Position numbers and translations under genes: made by a program
The notes under the pieces: generated by a model
Told to the model about the DNA's origin: nothing
What the model saw: only the letters and a program-made list of their open reading frames with translations
Databases searched by the model: none
Shown: positions 31,726 to 39,588 of the stretch, one piece after another
Numbering within the stretch: position 1 is the first letter of the stretch
How the letters are laid out: each line of letters opens with the position of its first letter
NCBI GenBank assembly: GCA_019694575.1
Contig: JAIBBR010000036.1
Location: forward strand, 1-40,534
Length of the DNA: 40,534 nucleotides
Source: Myxococcaceae bacterium
GTDB taxonomy: Bacteria; Myxococcota; Myxococcia; Myxococcales; Myxococcaceae
Direction of reading: 5' to 3'

Positions 31726-33002
31726 AGGCACCCCGCCGAGCCTTTCGACGAGGTAGAAGGGCACGCGGGCAAGTTCATGCAAGGTGGCGCGTCGCATTCT
31801 AACGCCAACCGGTCGAGCAGTTGGTTGCACGTCAGCCGTTTCAACTCAGGGTCGGTGATGTGGCTCAAAATCGTGTTCGCCATCAGCTCGGGAGTAAACC
31901 CTTGGGGGTTGGTGGCGTACTGAGAAAAGAGCTGCTTGAACCCCGGCGTACCCGGGCGTTCGTCGTCGTAACTGTCGAACAGCGCCTTCTGCATCAAGTC
32001 TAGTTTGTCACCCGCTTGGAGCGAGGCTTGAAAGAGCGACGTGGCGATTAAGGTGCCCAGCCGGTATTGGTTGCCGCTGGCAAGAAACTGCGGCCCCGTT
32101 TGTGTCAAAATCGCCGCCCTCAACCCGGCATCGATGCAGCGGCCGGGGTTTGAAATGTCACGTGAGAGCGCCAGGTTTTGGTCTTCGAGCGAGACGCTCA
32201 AGAAGCTGGGCCGGCAGCCCGCGGTGGTGCGGCAGGTCACTGAATAACCGTGAAAATCAGCGAAGCCTTCGTCTATTGCTTTCACCACATTGAAGCCGTT
32301 GGGCCACCAGTTGGGGTTGGCGGGGGCGGGCAAGAGCGCGCCTGCGAAAGCCCGGCGGTTGAAAACCCAGTGTGCATACTCGTGCGCCACGACGCCCAGG
32401 TTGAGAGAGAACGGCACTTTCTGCAGTGAAGCAGGTTCTTTGAAAGGCAGCACCACGAAGGCCGGCACGAGTGAAAAGAAGAGCGCGTTGTCGGTGACGT
32501 CGTCTTTGCCAATGTTCAAGTCTTGGTAGCTGGCCCAGTACAGCACCTTGGCCTGCGTCAACGCCGCCGACGAAGCGGTGCCGTAGACGTCGTTCCAGTA
32601 CAGCGAGGCTTGCTCCAGGTTCCAGTAAAGGGTGGCCATGTTCCAGGTGTGAAAATCGGCGGGCCACCACACCCCCGCTTTTTCAATGAAGTTGCCGCGC
32701 ACATCGCCGCCTTTGTCTTTCTGTACGATTTCAGACAGCTGCGCGTCGGTGGGTTGGTTGCCAAAAGAGGCGAGCAGCGGGTCTTGCGGGTCAACCACGA
32801 TGCGCGCATTGCCCAAGAAGTCAGCCACCGTGCCTTTGAAAGCCGTCACGTCGGTGAGGGTCTTCACTTCGACTTGCTGCGTTTTGTAAGAGCCCGTGGC
32901 GTCGGGCGCCAAAATCATCATCTTCACGGGGGCAGGCGGGTTGGGCGCGCAGGCGCTCCACAAAACCGTCAGCACCGCGATGGCGAGCAGCGTTGTTTTC
33001 AA
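31722..33002 (-). CDS. Lipoprotein with gluzincin-type metallopeptidase motif
   Basis: This 426-residue lipoprotein (MKTTLLAIAVLTVLWSAC, Cys18) carries H207-E-Y-A-H211 in VVAHEYAHWVFN and, 34 residues on, Glu245 in IDEGFADFHGY. This HExxH...E(G/x)xxD pattern is that of gluzincin zinc peptidases (thermolysin/fungalysin-like), with Glu208 as the general base. A long helical N-terminal region (GVWWPADFHTWNMATLYWNLEQASLYWNDVYG) fits the thermolysin-like helical content. Several Cys residues (CRTTAGC, RLTC, ECDAPPC) suggest disulphides in an exported protein. It is the first gene of the five-gene minus-strand array and overlaps the next by 4 bases. A role in processing the surface lipoproteins downstream is plausible but inferred. 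Activity is not certain, as I cannot place the remaining family motifs. Confidence 0.78.
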   Translation of the reverse strand: MKTTLLAIAVLTVLWSACAPNPPAPVKMMILAPDATGSYKTQQVEVKTLTDVTAFKGTVADFLGNARIVVDPQDPLLASFGNQPTDAQLSEIVQKDKGGDVRGNFIEKAGVWWPADFHTWNMATLYWNLEQASLYWNDVYGTASSAALTQAKVLYWASYQDLNIGKDDVTDNALFFSLVPAFVVLPFKEPASLQKVPFSLNLGVVAHEYAHWVFNRRAFAGALLPAPANPNWWPNGFNVVKAIDEGFADFHGYSVTCRTTAGCRPSFLSVSLEDQNLALSRDISNPGRCIDAGLRAAILTQTGPQFLASGNQYRLGTLIATSLFQASLQAGDKLDLMQKALFDSYDDERPGTPGFKQLFSQYATNPQGFTPELMANTILSHITDPELKRLTCNQLLDRLALECDAPPCMNLPACPSTSSKGSAGCL

Positions 33003-33086
33003 GGTTCGCAGACGCTACCCGACCCATCTAAAAAATTCATTTTCGTGGGTGGGTGCGACACGCGGCGTTGGGTAAGGTTGCCTTCC
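33003..33086. promoter_or_regulatory. Divergent promoter region, peptidase array / OsmC
   Basis: This 84-bp gap lies between divergent starts (minus peptidase at 33002, plus OsmC at 33087), so promoters for both units should be here. An AAGG about ten bases before the OsmC ATG serves as a ribosome site. Promoter boxes are not clear to me. Confidence 0.4.
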
Positions 33087-33620
33087 ATGAATTCCGAAGA
33101 GCTGCGCGACATTCAGTCGCCCCTGAAAGACCGTTATCTCGAAGACCCCAAGGCGGGGCAAATCACCCTCACGGCGCGGGGCCGCTTGAGCGGTGACGAC
33201 GTGGTGTGCCGGGTAGAAACAGGGCGCACGGTGGTTGAAGCCGGCCTGCACGTGGCGACGGGAGGCAGTGGGCTGCACGCGTGCTCGGCCAACATGCTGC
33301 TCGATGCGTTGGTGGCCTGCGCGGGCGTGACGATGAAGGCGATTGCCACCGCGCAAAACATCGAGCTGCGTTGCGCCGAAGTGCGCGCCGAAGGTGACAT
33401 CGATTTTCGCGGCACGCTGGGGGTGTCGCGCGAAGTGCCGGTGGGTTTTTCGCGCATTCGGCTGAAGTTCGTTCTCGACAGCGATGCCAGTGCCGAGCAG
33501 ATAGACCGGTTGATTACCCTCACCGAACGTTACTGCGTGGTGTACCAAACGCTCACCAAGGGCGCGCAGGTGGCGGTGGCGCTCGAAGGGCCGACGGGCA
33601 CGTTGCCCGGGCGGCGGTGA
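33087..33620 (+). CDS. OsmC/Ohr-family protein
   Basis: This 177-residue protein has the OsmC fold signature: an N-terminal strand region (GQITLTARGRLSGDDVVCRV), then the helix with Cys78 in LLDALVACAGVTMKAIA, and the second conserved Cys150 in RLITLTERYCVVYQTL. In OsmC and Ohr these two Cys residues form the peroxidatic and resolving pair that reduces organic peroxides, usually with lipoyl-protein reductant. An extra Cys66 lies close to the first. The conserved catalytic Arg and Glu found in true Ohr are not obvious to me, so a plain OsmC-like role is safer than Ohr. The frame is open upstream to 32523, but that part is antisense to the peptidase gene; the ATG at 33087 is preferred. aspS follows 138 bp downstream. 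Confidence 0.85.
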   Translation: MNSEELRDIQSPLKDRYLEDPKAGQITLTARGRLSGDDVVCRVETGRTVVEAGLHVATGGSGLHACSANMLLDALVACAGVTMKAIATAQNIELRCAEVRAEGDIDFRGTLGVSREVPVGFSRIRLKFVLDSDASAEQIDRLITLTERYCVVYQTLTKGAQVAVALEGPTGTLPGRR

Positions 33621-33758
33621 GCAGCGCGTTGCTTTTGTCGTCAGCCGTGCCAGCACGCTGCTGCCAAAATTCGCACGGGCCGCTGCGCTCCTCTTTCGAC
33701 ACTCCTCTTTCGAAAGCGTTGCCTGCCCGCCGACTGCCCACTACGGTGCGCGCCCACC
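33621..33758. other. Spacer upstream of aspS
   Basis: This 138-bp gap lies between OsmC and aspS on the plus strand and should contain the aspS promoter. I see no T-box-like or terminator-like structure, only a short CGTGC/GCACG hairpin near 33646. Confidence 0.35.
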
Positions 33759-35564
33759 ATGGCCACCCAGTTCATCACCGAAACGAAGCGAACCCACACC
33801 TGCGGACAATTGACCGGAGCCGACGTCGGTAAAGACGTGGTGCTCTTCGGCTGGGTGCACAATTTTAGAGACCACGGCGGCGCGGTGTTCATCGACTTGC
33901 GTGACCGTGAAGGTCTGACCCAAGTCGTCTTCGAGCCCGACGCCAAAGAAGCGCATGATCTCGCGGCGATGGTTCGTTCTGAATGGTGCATTGGCATTCG
34001 CGGCAAGGTGCTCTCGCGCGGCAAGAACGTGAACCCGAACATGAAGACGGGTGAAATCGAAGTGCGCGGCAGCGAGCTGACGGTGTTCAACAAGGCCGAA
34101 ACGCCTCCCTTCGAGCTCACCGACAACACGAATACCGCCGAAGCCAAGCGCTTGCAGTACCGCTATTTAGATTTGCGCCGGGCGCCACTGCAGAAGTCGC
34201 TCATCACCCGCTCGAAGATGAACGCATTGACGCGTGCCTATTTGGTCGAGAAGGGCTTTTTGGAGCTCGAAACGCCGTTCATGGGCAAATACACGCCCGG
34301 GGGAGCCCGTAACTTCTTGGTGCCCTCGCGGTTGAACCCGGGCAAGTTTTACGCGCTCGCCGAGAGCCCTCAGCTCTACAAGCAGCTCTTCATGGTGGCG
34401 GGTTTCGAGCGCTACTTTCAAATCGTCAAGTGTTTCCGCGACGAAGACCTGCGCCTCGACCGCCAGCCTGAATTCACCCAAATCGACGTCGAGATGAGCT
34501 TCGTCAAACAAGACGATGTCTTCGAAGTGATTGAGGGCCTCATCGCCAAACTGTGGGGCGACGTGCTGGGCGTGAAAGTGCCCACGCCTTTTCCGCGGCT
34601 CGACTTCGACGAGTCGATGGCCAAGTACGGCAACGACAAGCCCGACTTGCGCTTCGGTTTGCCCCACGTGGTGCTGACCGACGTGGTTCGCCAACACGGC
34701 GCTGAAGGGGGCGTGCCGATGTTCGTCGACGCGGTGGCCGCCAAGGGCATCGTCAAGGCGATGGTGGTACCGGCGCAGTATTCGCTGTCACGCGCCGAGA
34801 GCGACAAGCTCGAAGAGTACGTGAAGGGCATGGGCGCCAAAGGCTTGGCCCGCGCCAAGGTGGGTGAGAGCGGCGAGTGGACCCAATCTCCGCTCTCGAA
34901 GACGATTTCTCTCGCGCTGCGCACCGCCATCAACACCGCGTGCGAGGCGAAACCGGGCGACTTGATTCTGTTTCAATTCGGCCGCGAGTCGATGGTGCAG
35001 ACGGTGATGGCCAACCTGCGGGTGCACATTGCCAAGAAGCTGAAGCTCATTCCCGAGTACGGCTCGGGCGGGGTGTGGAATTTTCTGTGGGTCGTAAACC
35101 CTCCGCTCTTCGAGTACGACGAAGACGCGAAGACCTGGGCCGCGGCGCACCACGCCTTCACCCGCCCTCACGACAGCGACGTGCAGTACTTAGAGACTGA
35201 CCCCGGCAAAGTGAAGTGCTGGCGCTACGACGTGGTGCTCAACGGCTTTGAAATTGGCGGTGGCTCGATTCGCTTGCATGACCCCGCGGTGCAGTCGCGC
35301 GTTTTCCAAGCGCTCGGCATTGGCGAAGAAGACGCCCGCAACAAGTTCGGCTTCTTGCTCGACGCGCTCAAGTTCGGAGCGCCTCCGCACGGTGGCATCG
35401 CCATCGGTATGGACCGGCTGGCGATGTTGCTCACCAACGCCGAGTCATTGCGCGACGTGATTCCTTTTCCCAAGACGCAGAACGGGCAAGACGTGATGAC
35501 CGCCGCGCCAGGTGAAGTCGATGAGCGGCAGCTCAAAGAGGTTTTCGTCAAGACCGCGGTCTAA
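33759..35564 (+). CDS. aspS: Aspartyl-tRNA synthetase, probable non-discriminating type
   Basis: This 601-residue protein is a full-length bacterial-type AspRS (class II), which charges tRNA-Asp with aspartate. The N-terminal OB anticodon domain includes VLFGWVHNFRDHGG and FIDLRDREGLTQVVF. The class II motifs are present: motif 2 as CFRDEDLRLDRQPEFTQID (Leu for the common Ala) and motif 3 as GGIAIGMDRLAMLL. The bacterial GAD insertion lies between them (about residues 290-425, PHVVLTDVVRQHG...ARAKV). His39 in FRDHGG matches His31 of the Pseudomonas aeruginosa enzyme, a residue linked to relaxed tRNA specificity, so this enzyme may also charge tRNA-Asn for repair by GatCAB. It seems to be transcribed alone or with the OsmC gene. 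Confidence 0.97.
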   Translation: MATQFITETKRTHTCGQLTGADVGKDVVLFGWVHNFRDHGGAVFIDLRDREGLTQVVFEPDAKEAHDLAAMVRSEWCIGIRGKVLSRGKNVNPNMKTGEIEVRGSELTVFNKAETPPFELTDNTNTAEAKRLQYRYLDLRRAPLQKSLITRSKMNALTRAYLVEKGFLELETPFMGKYTPGGARNFLVPSRLNPGKFYALAESPQLYKQLFMVAGFERYFQIVKCFRDEDLRLDRQPEFTQIDVEMSFVKQDDVFEVIEGLIAKLWGDVLGVKVPTPFPRLDFDESMAKYGNDKPDLRFGLPHVVLTDVVRQHGAEGGVPMFVDAVAAKGIVKAMVVPAQYSLSRAESDKLEEYVKGMGAKGLARAKVGESGEWTQSPLSKTISLALRTAINTACEAKPGDLILFQFGRESMVQTVMANLRVHIAKKLKLIPEYGSGGVWNFLWVVNPPLFEYDEDAKTWAAAHHAFTRPHDSDVQYLETDPGKVKCWRYDVVLNGFEIGGGSIRLHDPAVQSRVFQALGIGEEDARNKFGFLLDALKFGAPPHGGIAIGMDRLAMLLTNAESLRDVIPFPKTQNGQDVMTAAPGEVDERQLKEVFVKTAV

Positions 35565-35617
35565 GTCAGGCGTGGCCGAAAGCTCGAAGCGCACCCGTTG
35601 TGGTGAACTGCCTAAAG

Positions 35618-36409
35618 TCAGCGCAGTTGCAGGTGGTAGTTTTGGCCCCAGTTCGAGTCGTACAGGTGACAGCCGAACTCGTCTGAATTGAAGAACCACA
35701 CTTCCATGTCTTTGGCTCCCGCGGGCACGGTGAAGGCCGCTGGCACCGCCACCCGTTCAGCACCGAAACCGCGCGTCACCGGCGTGCTTTGAACCGGGCC
35801 GCCGTCGAAGCGGGCATAGGCCAGAATGTCCCACGCGGCGTAGCCACGGTAGTACGCACGGCACGTGGGCAGGCGCTCCAACGCGTATTCGACGCGAATG
35901 GCTTTGGCGCTCGACAAATCGTCAGGGCGGCTGATGCTCCAGTCGGCGTTGAAGTGCACTGTCGACGCGTCGGTGACATTGAAGTGGTAGTTCTGCCCGT
36001 ACGCTGAATCGAACCATTGGCAGCCCCAGCGGTTGGTGACTTCGAACCACAGCGTCAGCTCACCTTCACGGTCCAACGGCACAACCGAAGAGAAACCGCT
36101 CGACGTGTAGCCGCCGACTTGCACGGTGCGCTCTGGCGCATCGCCTAAAATGTAGTGCGCGGTGGCGACCCAGGCCGGGTTGTCTTGGTAGTTGCCAAGG
36201 CAGTTTTGAATGCGCGCTGCGTTGTATTCAATGCGCAGTTGCTCGCCCATCACCAATGCCGAGCTCTGCCGAACCGTCCAGTCGGAATTGAACGTCAACG
36301 TCGACTCGGCTTGCAGGTTTTGGCGGGTCGTTGCTTGGGGCGAAGGCGCCTGTACCGAGTCAAAGCCACACGCGGACAACAGCATCAAAAGGGGGAAAAA
36401 CGTCTTCAT
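35618..36409 (-). CDS. Lipoprotein with a duplicated beta domain (DUF6209-like)
   Basis: This 263-residue lipoprotein (MKTFFPLLMLLSAC, Cys14) consists of two copies of one domain. Copy 1 (about 38-145) and copy 2 (about 151-262) share TFNSDW/HFNADW, LRIEYNAARIQNC / IRVEYALERLPTC, a central W-x-x-x-A, LTLWFEV / MEVWFFN, and the closing block GCQWFDSAYGQNYHF / GCHLYDSNWGQNYHL. Each copy has two Cys residues, probably one disulphide each. The pattern recalls a family of secreted myxobacterial proteins that I remember as DUF6209; I cannot check this here. The predicted fold is all-beta. There is no catalytic site that I can name, so a binding role is likely. It is convergent with aspS. Confidence 0.82.
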   Translation of the reverse strand: MKTFFPLLMLLSACGFDSVQAPSPQATTRQNLQAESTLTFNSDWTVRQSSALVMGEQLRIEYNAARIQNCLGNYQDNPAWVATAHYILGDAPERTVQVGGYTSSGFSSVVPLDREGELTLWFEVTNRWGCQWFDSAYGQNYHFNVTDASTVHFNADWSISRPDDLSSAKAIRVEYALERLPTCRAYYRGYAAWDILAYARFDGGPVQSTPVTRGFGAERVAVPAAFTVPAGAKDMEVWFFNSDEFGCHLYDSNWGQNYHLQLR

Positions 36410-36602
36410 GGCGAAGGCTTATGGCTGTGCTGGCCGCGGTGCAAGTGAACTGGCTTGGCTTGGCTCCACACTTCCATTTGAAGTCATTGGCCCACGCTGA
36501 ACGTAAGCCTCTTTAAGCCTCATGCGTCGATGAGAGCACCATGGCAACCAAAGAAGCTGACGAGACAATCAACACTCCACCAGCCTTTTGAGCCTGCGCG
36601 CG
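36410..36602. other. Spacer, no gene seen
   Basis: These 193 bp lie between two minus-strand genes. They contain a small direct repeat (AAGCCTCTTTAAGCCTCA) near 36506 and GGCTTGGCTTGGC near 36460. Any promoter of the duplicated-domain lipoprotein should be here. No reading frame or terminator is convincing. Confidence 0.4.
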
Positions 36603-37007
36603 TCATTCGGCGAAAAGTGGCTCGTCTATCGCGTTCAGCTGTGCACGGGCTTCGCGTGTTTGGGCAGGAGCCTCGGTGCCACGCTCGATGTACCCGCGCA
36701 CGACGTACCCGATCATGCCGTAGAAAATCACCACCACCACCGCGCGAAACATGCTCATGCCGTACGACAGTTTGACCACCATCAGCGGCGCCACCAGCGC
36801 GGCCGCGAAGCCGAGCACGGGGTGCACGCTGAACCCAAACAGAAAGAACGTGCCAATGGCCGCGGCGCCGGCAACTGCCCCGGTGATGGCGGCGCGGAGC
36901 AGGCTGTTGGGGCAGTTCGGCGCGAATGCCCACACCGCGACTTTGAAAAAGAGCGCGTTGATGCTCACGGTAACCAGCACGAGCAACAGTGCCATCGTGT
37001 TCTCCAT
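36603..37007 (-). CDS. Small inner-membrane protein, four predicted segments
   Basis: This 134-residue protein has four hydrophobic segments: MALLLVLVTVSINALFFKVAVWAF, AAITGAVAGAAAIGTFFLFGF, VLGFAAALVAPLMVVKLSYG, and FRAVVVVIFYGMIGYVV, followed by a charged C-terminal tail of about 25 residues (RGTEAPAQTREARAQL). The ATG at 37007 has an AAAGGAAATC site upstream. The gene is not recognised. Its layout (short loops, Gly/Ala-rich helices) suits a structural or regulatory membrane protein rather than a transporter. It lies 98 bp downstream of the MopE-like gene on the same strand. Confidence 0.8.
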   Translation of the reverse strand: MENTMALLLVLVTVSINALFFKVAVWAFAPNCPNSLLRAAITGAVAGAAAIGTFFLFGFSVHPVLGFAAALVAPLMVVKLSYGMSMFRAVVVVIFYGMIGYVVRGYIERGTEAPAQTREARAQLNAIDEPLFAE

Positions 37008-37105
37008 GGGTGATTTCCTTTCAGAACAAGCACCCGAGCTACCAGCAACGAACGGAAATACACCCGTCGCCGTGTCTCATTTCGTAAGACGCTTGCTTTT
37101 GCGCG
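37008..37105. other. Short spacer, no terminator seen
   Basis: These 98 bp lie between the MopE-like gene and the small membrane protein gene, both minus strand. They carry the AAAGGAAATC ribosome site of the latter. I see no hairpin with a T-run. Confidence 0.35.
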
Positions 37106-39544
37106 TTACGGGCACCCGGCCGCACCGGGGCGATTGCTGCTCACCTCGGGGCCGAGCGTCACCATCGGGCCGATGCTGCAACCATTCACTGCATTCAGGC
37201 GAATGCGACCTACGCCACCGCCACCTCCGCCGCCGCCAGTATTGACAATGCTCGACGGCGGTTGCCCCGGCTGAGCGTTGTCTTTCGCCGCGCCATTACC
37301 GCCCGAACCACCCGCGAAAGTACCGGCGCCTCCTGCTGCCGCATCAAGTGCGTCTACCCGGCCTGAAGCCCCGTTATTGCCATTGGTCAGCGTGCCGCCG
37401 CCTTCGCCCCCGCCGCCGCCATTCACCGTCAACACCGCTTTTCCAGACATCGTGACGAAGTGGCCTTCGAGCAGAAGGGCGCCGCCGCTGCCTCCGCCAT
37501 TGCCCCCGCGGCCGGGAGTCGTCGCCGTACCACCCAAGCCGCCTTCGCCTGGCGCCGCGACGGTACCCGTCATCACCACGTCGCCCGCCGCGCTCAACTG
37601 CAACCCGCCACCGCCCATCGCCGCGCGCCCAGTCGAGCTTGCTCCCATGCCGCCGGGGCAACCGCCGCGCAGTGGCACCAACGGGGCCACGCCATTCGCC
37701 GCCCCCCCTGGGCCGCCTTCTCCTGGTGTTGAATTGCCGCTGGCTTTGAAGCCGTGTCCACCGTGGGCGCCTTCACTGCCGAAAGCACCTCCACCGCCGC
37801 CGCCATTCGACGCATCGGTTTTACCCGGTTCACCCGCGCCACCGGCCGCGCACGCGAGCATGCCCGGAGCGACAATCACCTTGCCGGCAATGGTGATGTC
37901 GCCCAGCGACACCCCAATCAGCGGCCTCGCACCACGTATTTGCACCGTCGTGCTGGGGCCTACCTGCAGCGAATCAAAAGACAGCAGCGGCACGTTGCTG
38001 CCGTCAGCGAGCGTTACTTCAGCCACGCCGGGCAATGGCTGCCCCGCGCACCACTGCGTGAAGACCGGAGGCCCCAACACCGGCACGTCGATGATGACCT
38101 GCGCGCAGTCGAGCACGGTGACTTGCCCGCTCGGAGTGGGAATCATCGCCAGGGTGAAGTTGCTTGGCGTGTAAGCAAAGCCGCCGATGCAACGCCCGTT
38201 GCCGTTGCACACGCCTGTGCCACAGGGCGTGCCCGCGAGCGCGTCGCCGAAGACACACCCGCCATCAATTTGGCACTGGCCTTGAAACGTCTGACACGCG
38301 TTGGGCGTGCAAGTGACGCGCAGGCCACCACACCCACCGTCGGTCTGGCATTGGTCTGCCAAGGTGCAGTTGTCGGCGTCATCGCAAGCCGAGCCTGGTG
38401 AGGGCGTGTACACGCAACCGGTGTTGGCGTCACACATGCCGGTGGCGGTGAAACACGCCGGCGGTTGGTTGCAGCTGCGTTTGGCGCCCATGCACACACC
38501 CGTGCTCGAGCAGACGTCAGCGTCGGTGCATGGGTTGCCGTCGTCACACGCGGTGCCGGTTTTCGGCGGGTAGCTGCATTGCCCCGTGCCGGCCATGCAC
38601 ACACCCGCGCCGAGGCAACCATTCGCGGGCGCCGGGCACACTTTCGCAGTGCCTTTGCCGCAGCGGCCGTCACTTTGGCAACGTGAGCCGCTCGTGCACC
38701 TGTCGCCACTGTCGCAGGCTTGGTTGGCGCAGTCAGGGTCATCGCAGTCGAACAGCCCGTCGCCGTCGTTGTCGAACTTGTCGGCGCATAACCCGAGCTC
38801 GGCGCTGGCATTTTGACAGAGTGACATTTGGCAGGTGCCGTTGCTCGCACAGGTTTTGCCGGCACAGTCGACATCGGCGCAGTCAGGTTGGCCGTCACCG
38901 TCATTGTCTTCGCCGTCAGTGCAAAGGGTTTCTCGGCAGGCTTGTGCCGCGCAGCTGGCGCCCGGGCCGCAACTGGCTTTTGCACAAGACAGGTCAGCGC
39001 AGTCGGTCGCCTGGTTGCAATTGTCGTCTTTCTGGTTGCCGCACACTTCGGCTGTGCCGGGGTGCGCGGCTGCGTCGTCGTCATCGCAGTCGGTACCGCC
39101 GGTGGCTTGTGAAACATAACCGTCGCCGTCAGCGTCGCGCGCGCCCTCACGGCGGGTCAGGGTGATGACGTGGGTGCGCGACTTGCCCTCGGTGAAGACA
39201 ATTTCTTCTTCTTCGGTGCGCTCGAGCGGAATGCTCAGGGCGGTGCATTGCGCGTCAGAAAACCCAATTGCGAATACCCGCACCCGCTCGGGCAACGCGC
39301 CGCGCGAAAACGCCACGTCGGCTTGGCGCGCGCTTTGGCTCACCGTCACCGCGCTGCTGCGAATTTCAGACGTCTCGCTGGGTAAGAGCACCACGCGAAT
39401 ACATTGGGAGGTGGCCGCGGTGTCGACCACCACCCGCACCACCGCGCTCGCTCCGCCGGGTGGAGCCTTGCTGCAGGCAAGCAGGGCCCAACAGAAACCC
39501 CAGCACACTGCGTGAATGCGGCTCGTTTTTCGCTCCCGACCCAT
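37106..39544 (-). CDS. MopE-like Cys/Asp-rich lipoprotein with Gly-rich C-terminal domain
   Basis: This 812-residue lipoprotein (MGRERKTSRIHAVCWGFCWALLAC, with a lipobox near Cys24) has a beta N-terminal domain to about residue 120. A putative metal-binding repeat follows (DADGDGYVSQATGGTDCDDD, then HPGTAEVCGNQKDDNCNQ), which is the MopE motif seen in many myxobacterial surface proteins. Two units of LCTDGEDNDGDGQPDCADVDC / LCADKFDNDGDGLFDCDDPDC come next, then several CDDGNPCTDADVC-type repeats rich in disulphide Cys. The last 270 residues are a Gly-rich stretch (GGGGGGAFGSEGAHGGHGF and similar) interrupted by short strands. Acidic repeats suggest calcium binding. I chose the ATG at 39544, since the longer frame overlaps the divergent gene. 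A surface adhesin or matrix role is likely. Confidence 0.82.
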   Translation of the reverse strand: MGRERKTSRIHAVCWGFCWALLACSKAPPGGASAVVRVVVDTAATSQCIRVVLLPSETSEIRSSAVTVSQSARQADVAFSRGALPERVRVFAIGFSDAQCTALSIPLERTEEEEIVFTEGKSRTHVITLTRREGARDADGDGYVSQATGGTDCDDDDAAAHPGTAEVCGNQKDDNCNQATDCADLSCAKASCGPGASCAAQACRETLCTDGEDNDGDGQPDCADVDCAGKTCASNGTCQMSLCQNASAELGLCADKFDNDGDGLFDCDDPDCANQACDSGDRCTSGSRCQSDGRCGKGTAKVCPAPANGCLGAGVCMAGTGQCSYPPKTGTACDDGNPCTDADVCSSTGVCMGAKRSCNQPPACFTATGMCDANTGCVYTPSPGSACDDADNCTLADQCQTDGGCGGLRVTCTPNACQTFQGQCQIDGGCVFGDALAGTPCGTGVCNGNGRCIGGFAYTPSNFTLAMIPTPSGQVTVLDCAQVIIDVPVLGPPVFTQWCAGQPLPGVAEVTLADGSNVPLLSFDSLQVGPSTTVQIRGARPLIGVSLGDITIAGKVIVAPGMLACAAGGAGEPGKTDASNGGGGGGAFGSEGAHGGHGFKASGNSTPGEGGPGGAANGVAPLVPLRGGCPGGMGASSTGRAAMGGGGLQLSAAGDVVMTGTVAAPGEGGLGGTATTPGRGGNGGGSGGALLLEGHFVTMSGKAVLTVNGGGGGEGGGTLTNGNNGASGRVDALDAAAGGAGTFAGGSGGNGAAKDNAQPGQPPSSIVNTGGGGGGGGVGRIRLNAVNGCSIGPMVTLGPEVSSNRPGAAGCP

Positions 39545-39588
39545 TCGCAAACGGGGCAAATAACCTATAGACAGAAAAAACAACACCC
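39545..39588. promoter_or_regulatory. Short divergent control region
   Basis: Only 44 bp separate the start of the MopE-like gene (minus) and the lipid kinase (plus). An A/T-rich patch (TAACCTATAGACAGAAAAAA, 39561-39580) contains TATAG, which could serve as a -10 element on the plus strand. The two promoters must overlap. Confidence 0.4.

Noticed and set aside
32523..33086. 5' extension of the OsmC frame
   Set aside because: It is antisense to the peptidase gene; the OsmC domain is complete from 33087.
37278..38174. 298-residue Pro-rich plus-strand frame
   Set aside because: It is the reverse complement of Gly-rich repeats (GGN/NCC), so the Pro-rich translation is expected.
38143..39150. 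335-residue Thr/Ala-rich minus-strand frame
   Set aside because: It is an alternative frame of the MopE-like repeat region and has no start signal.
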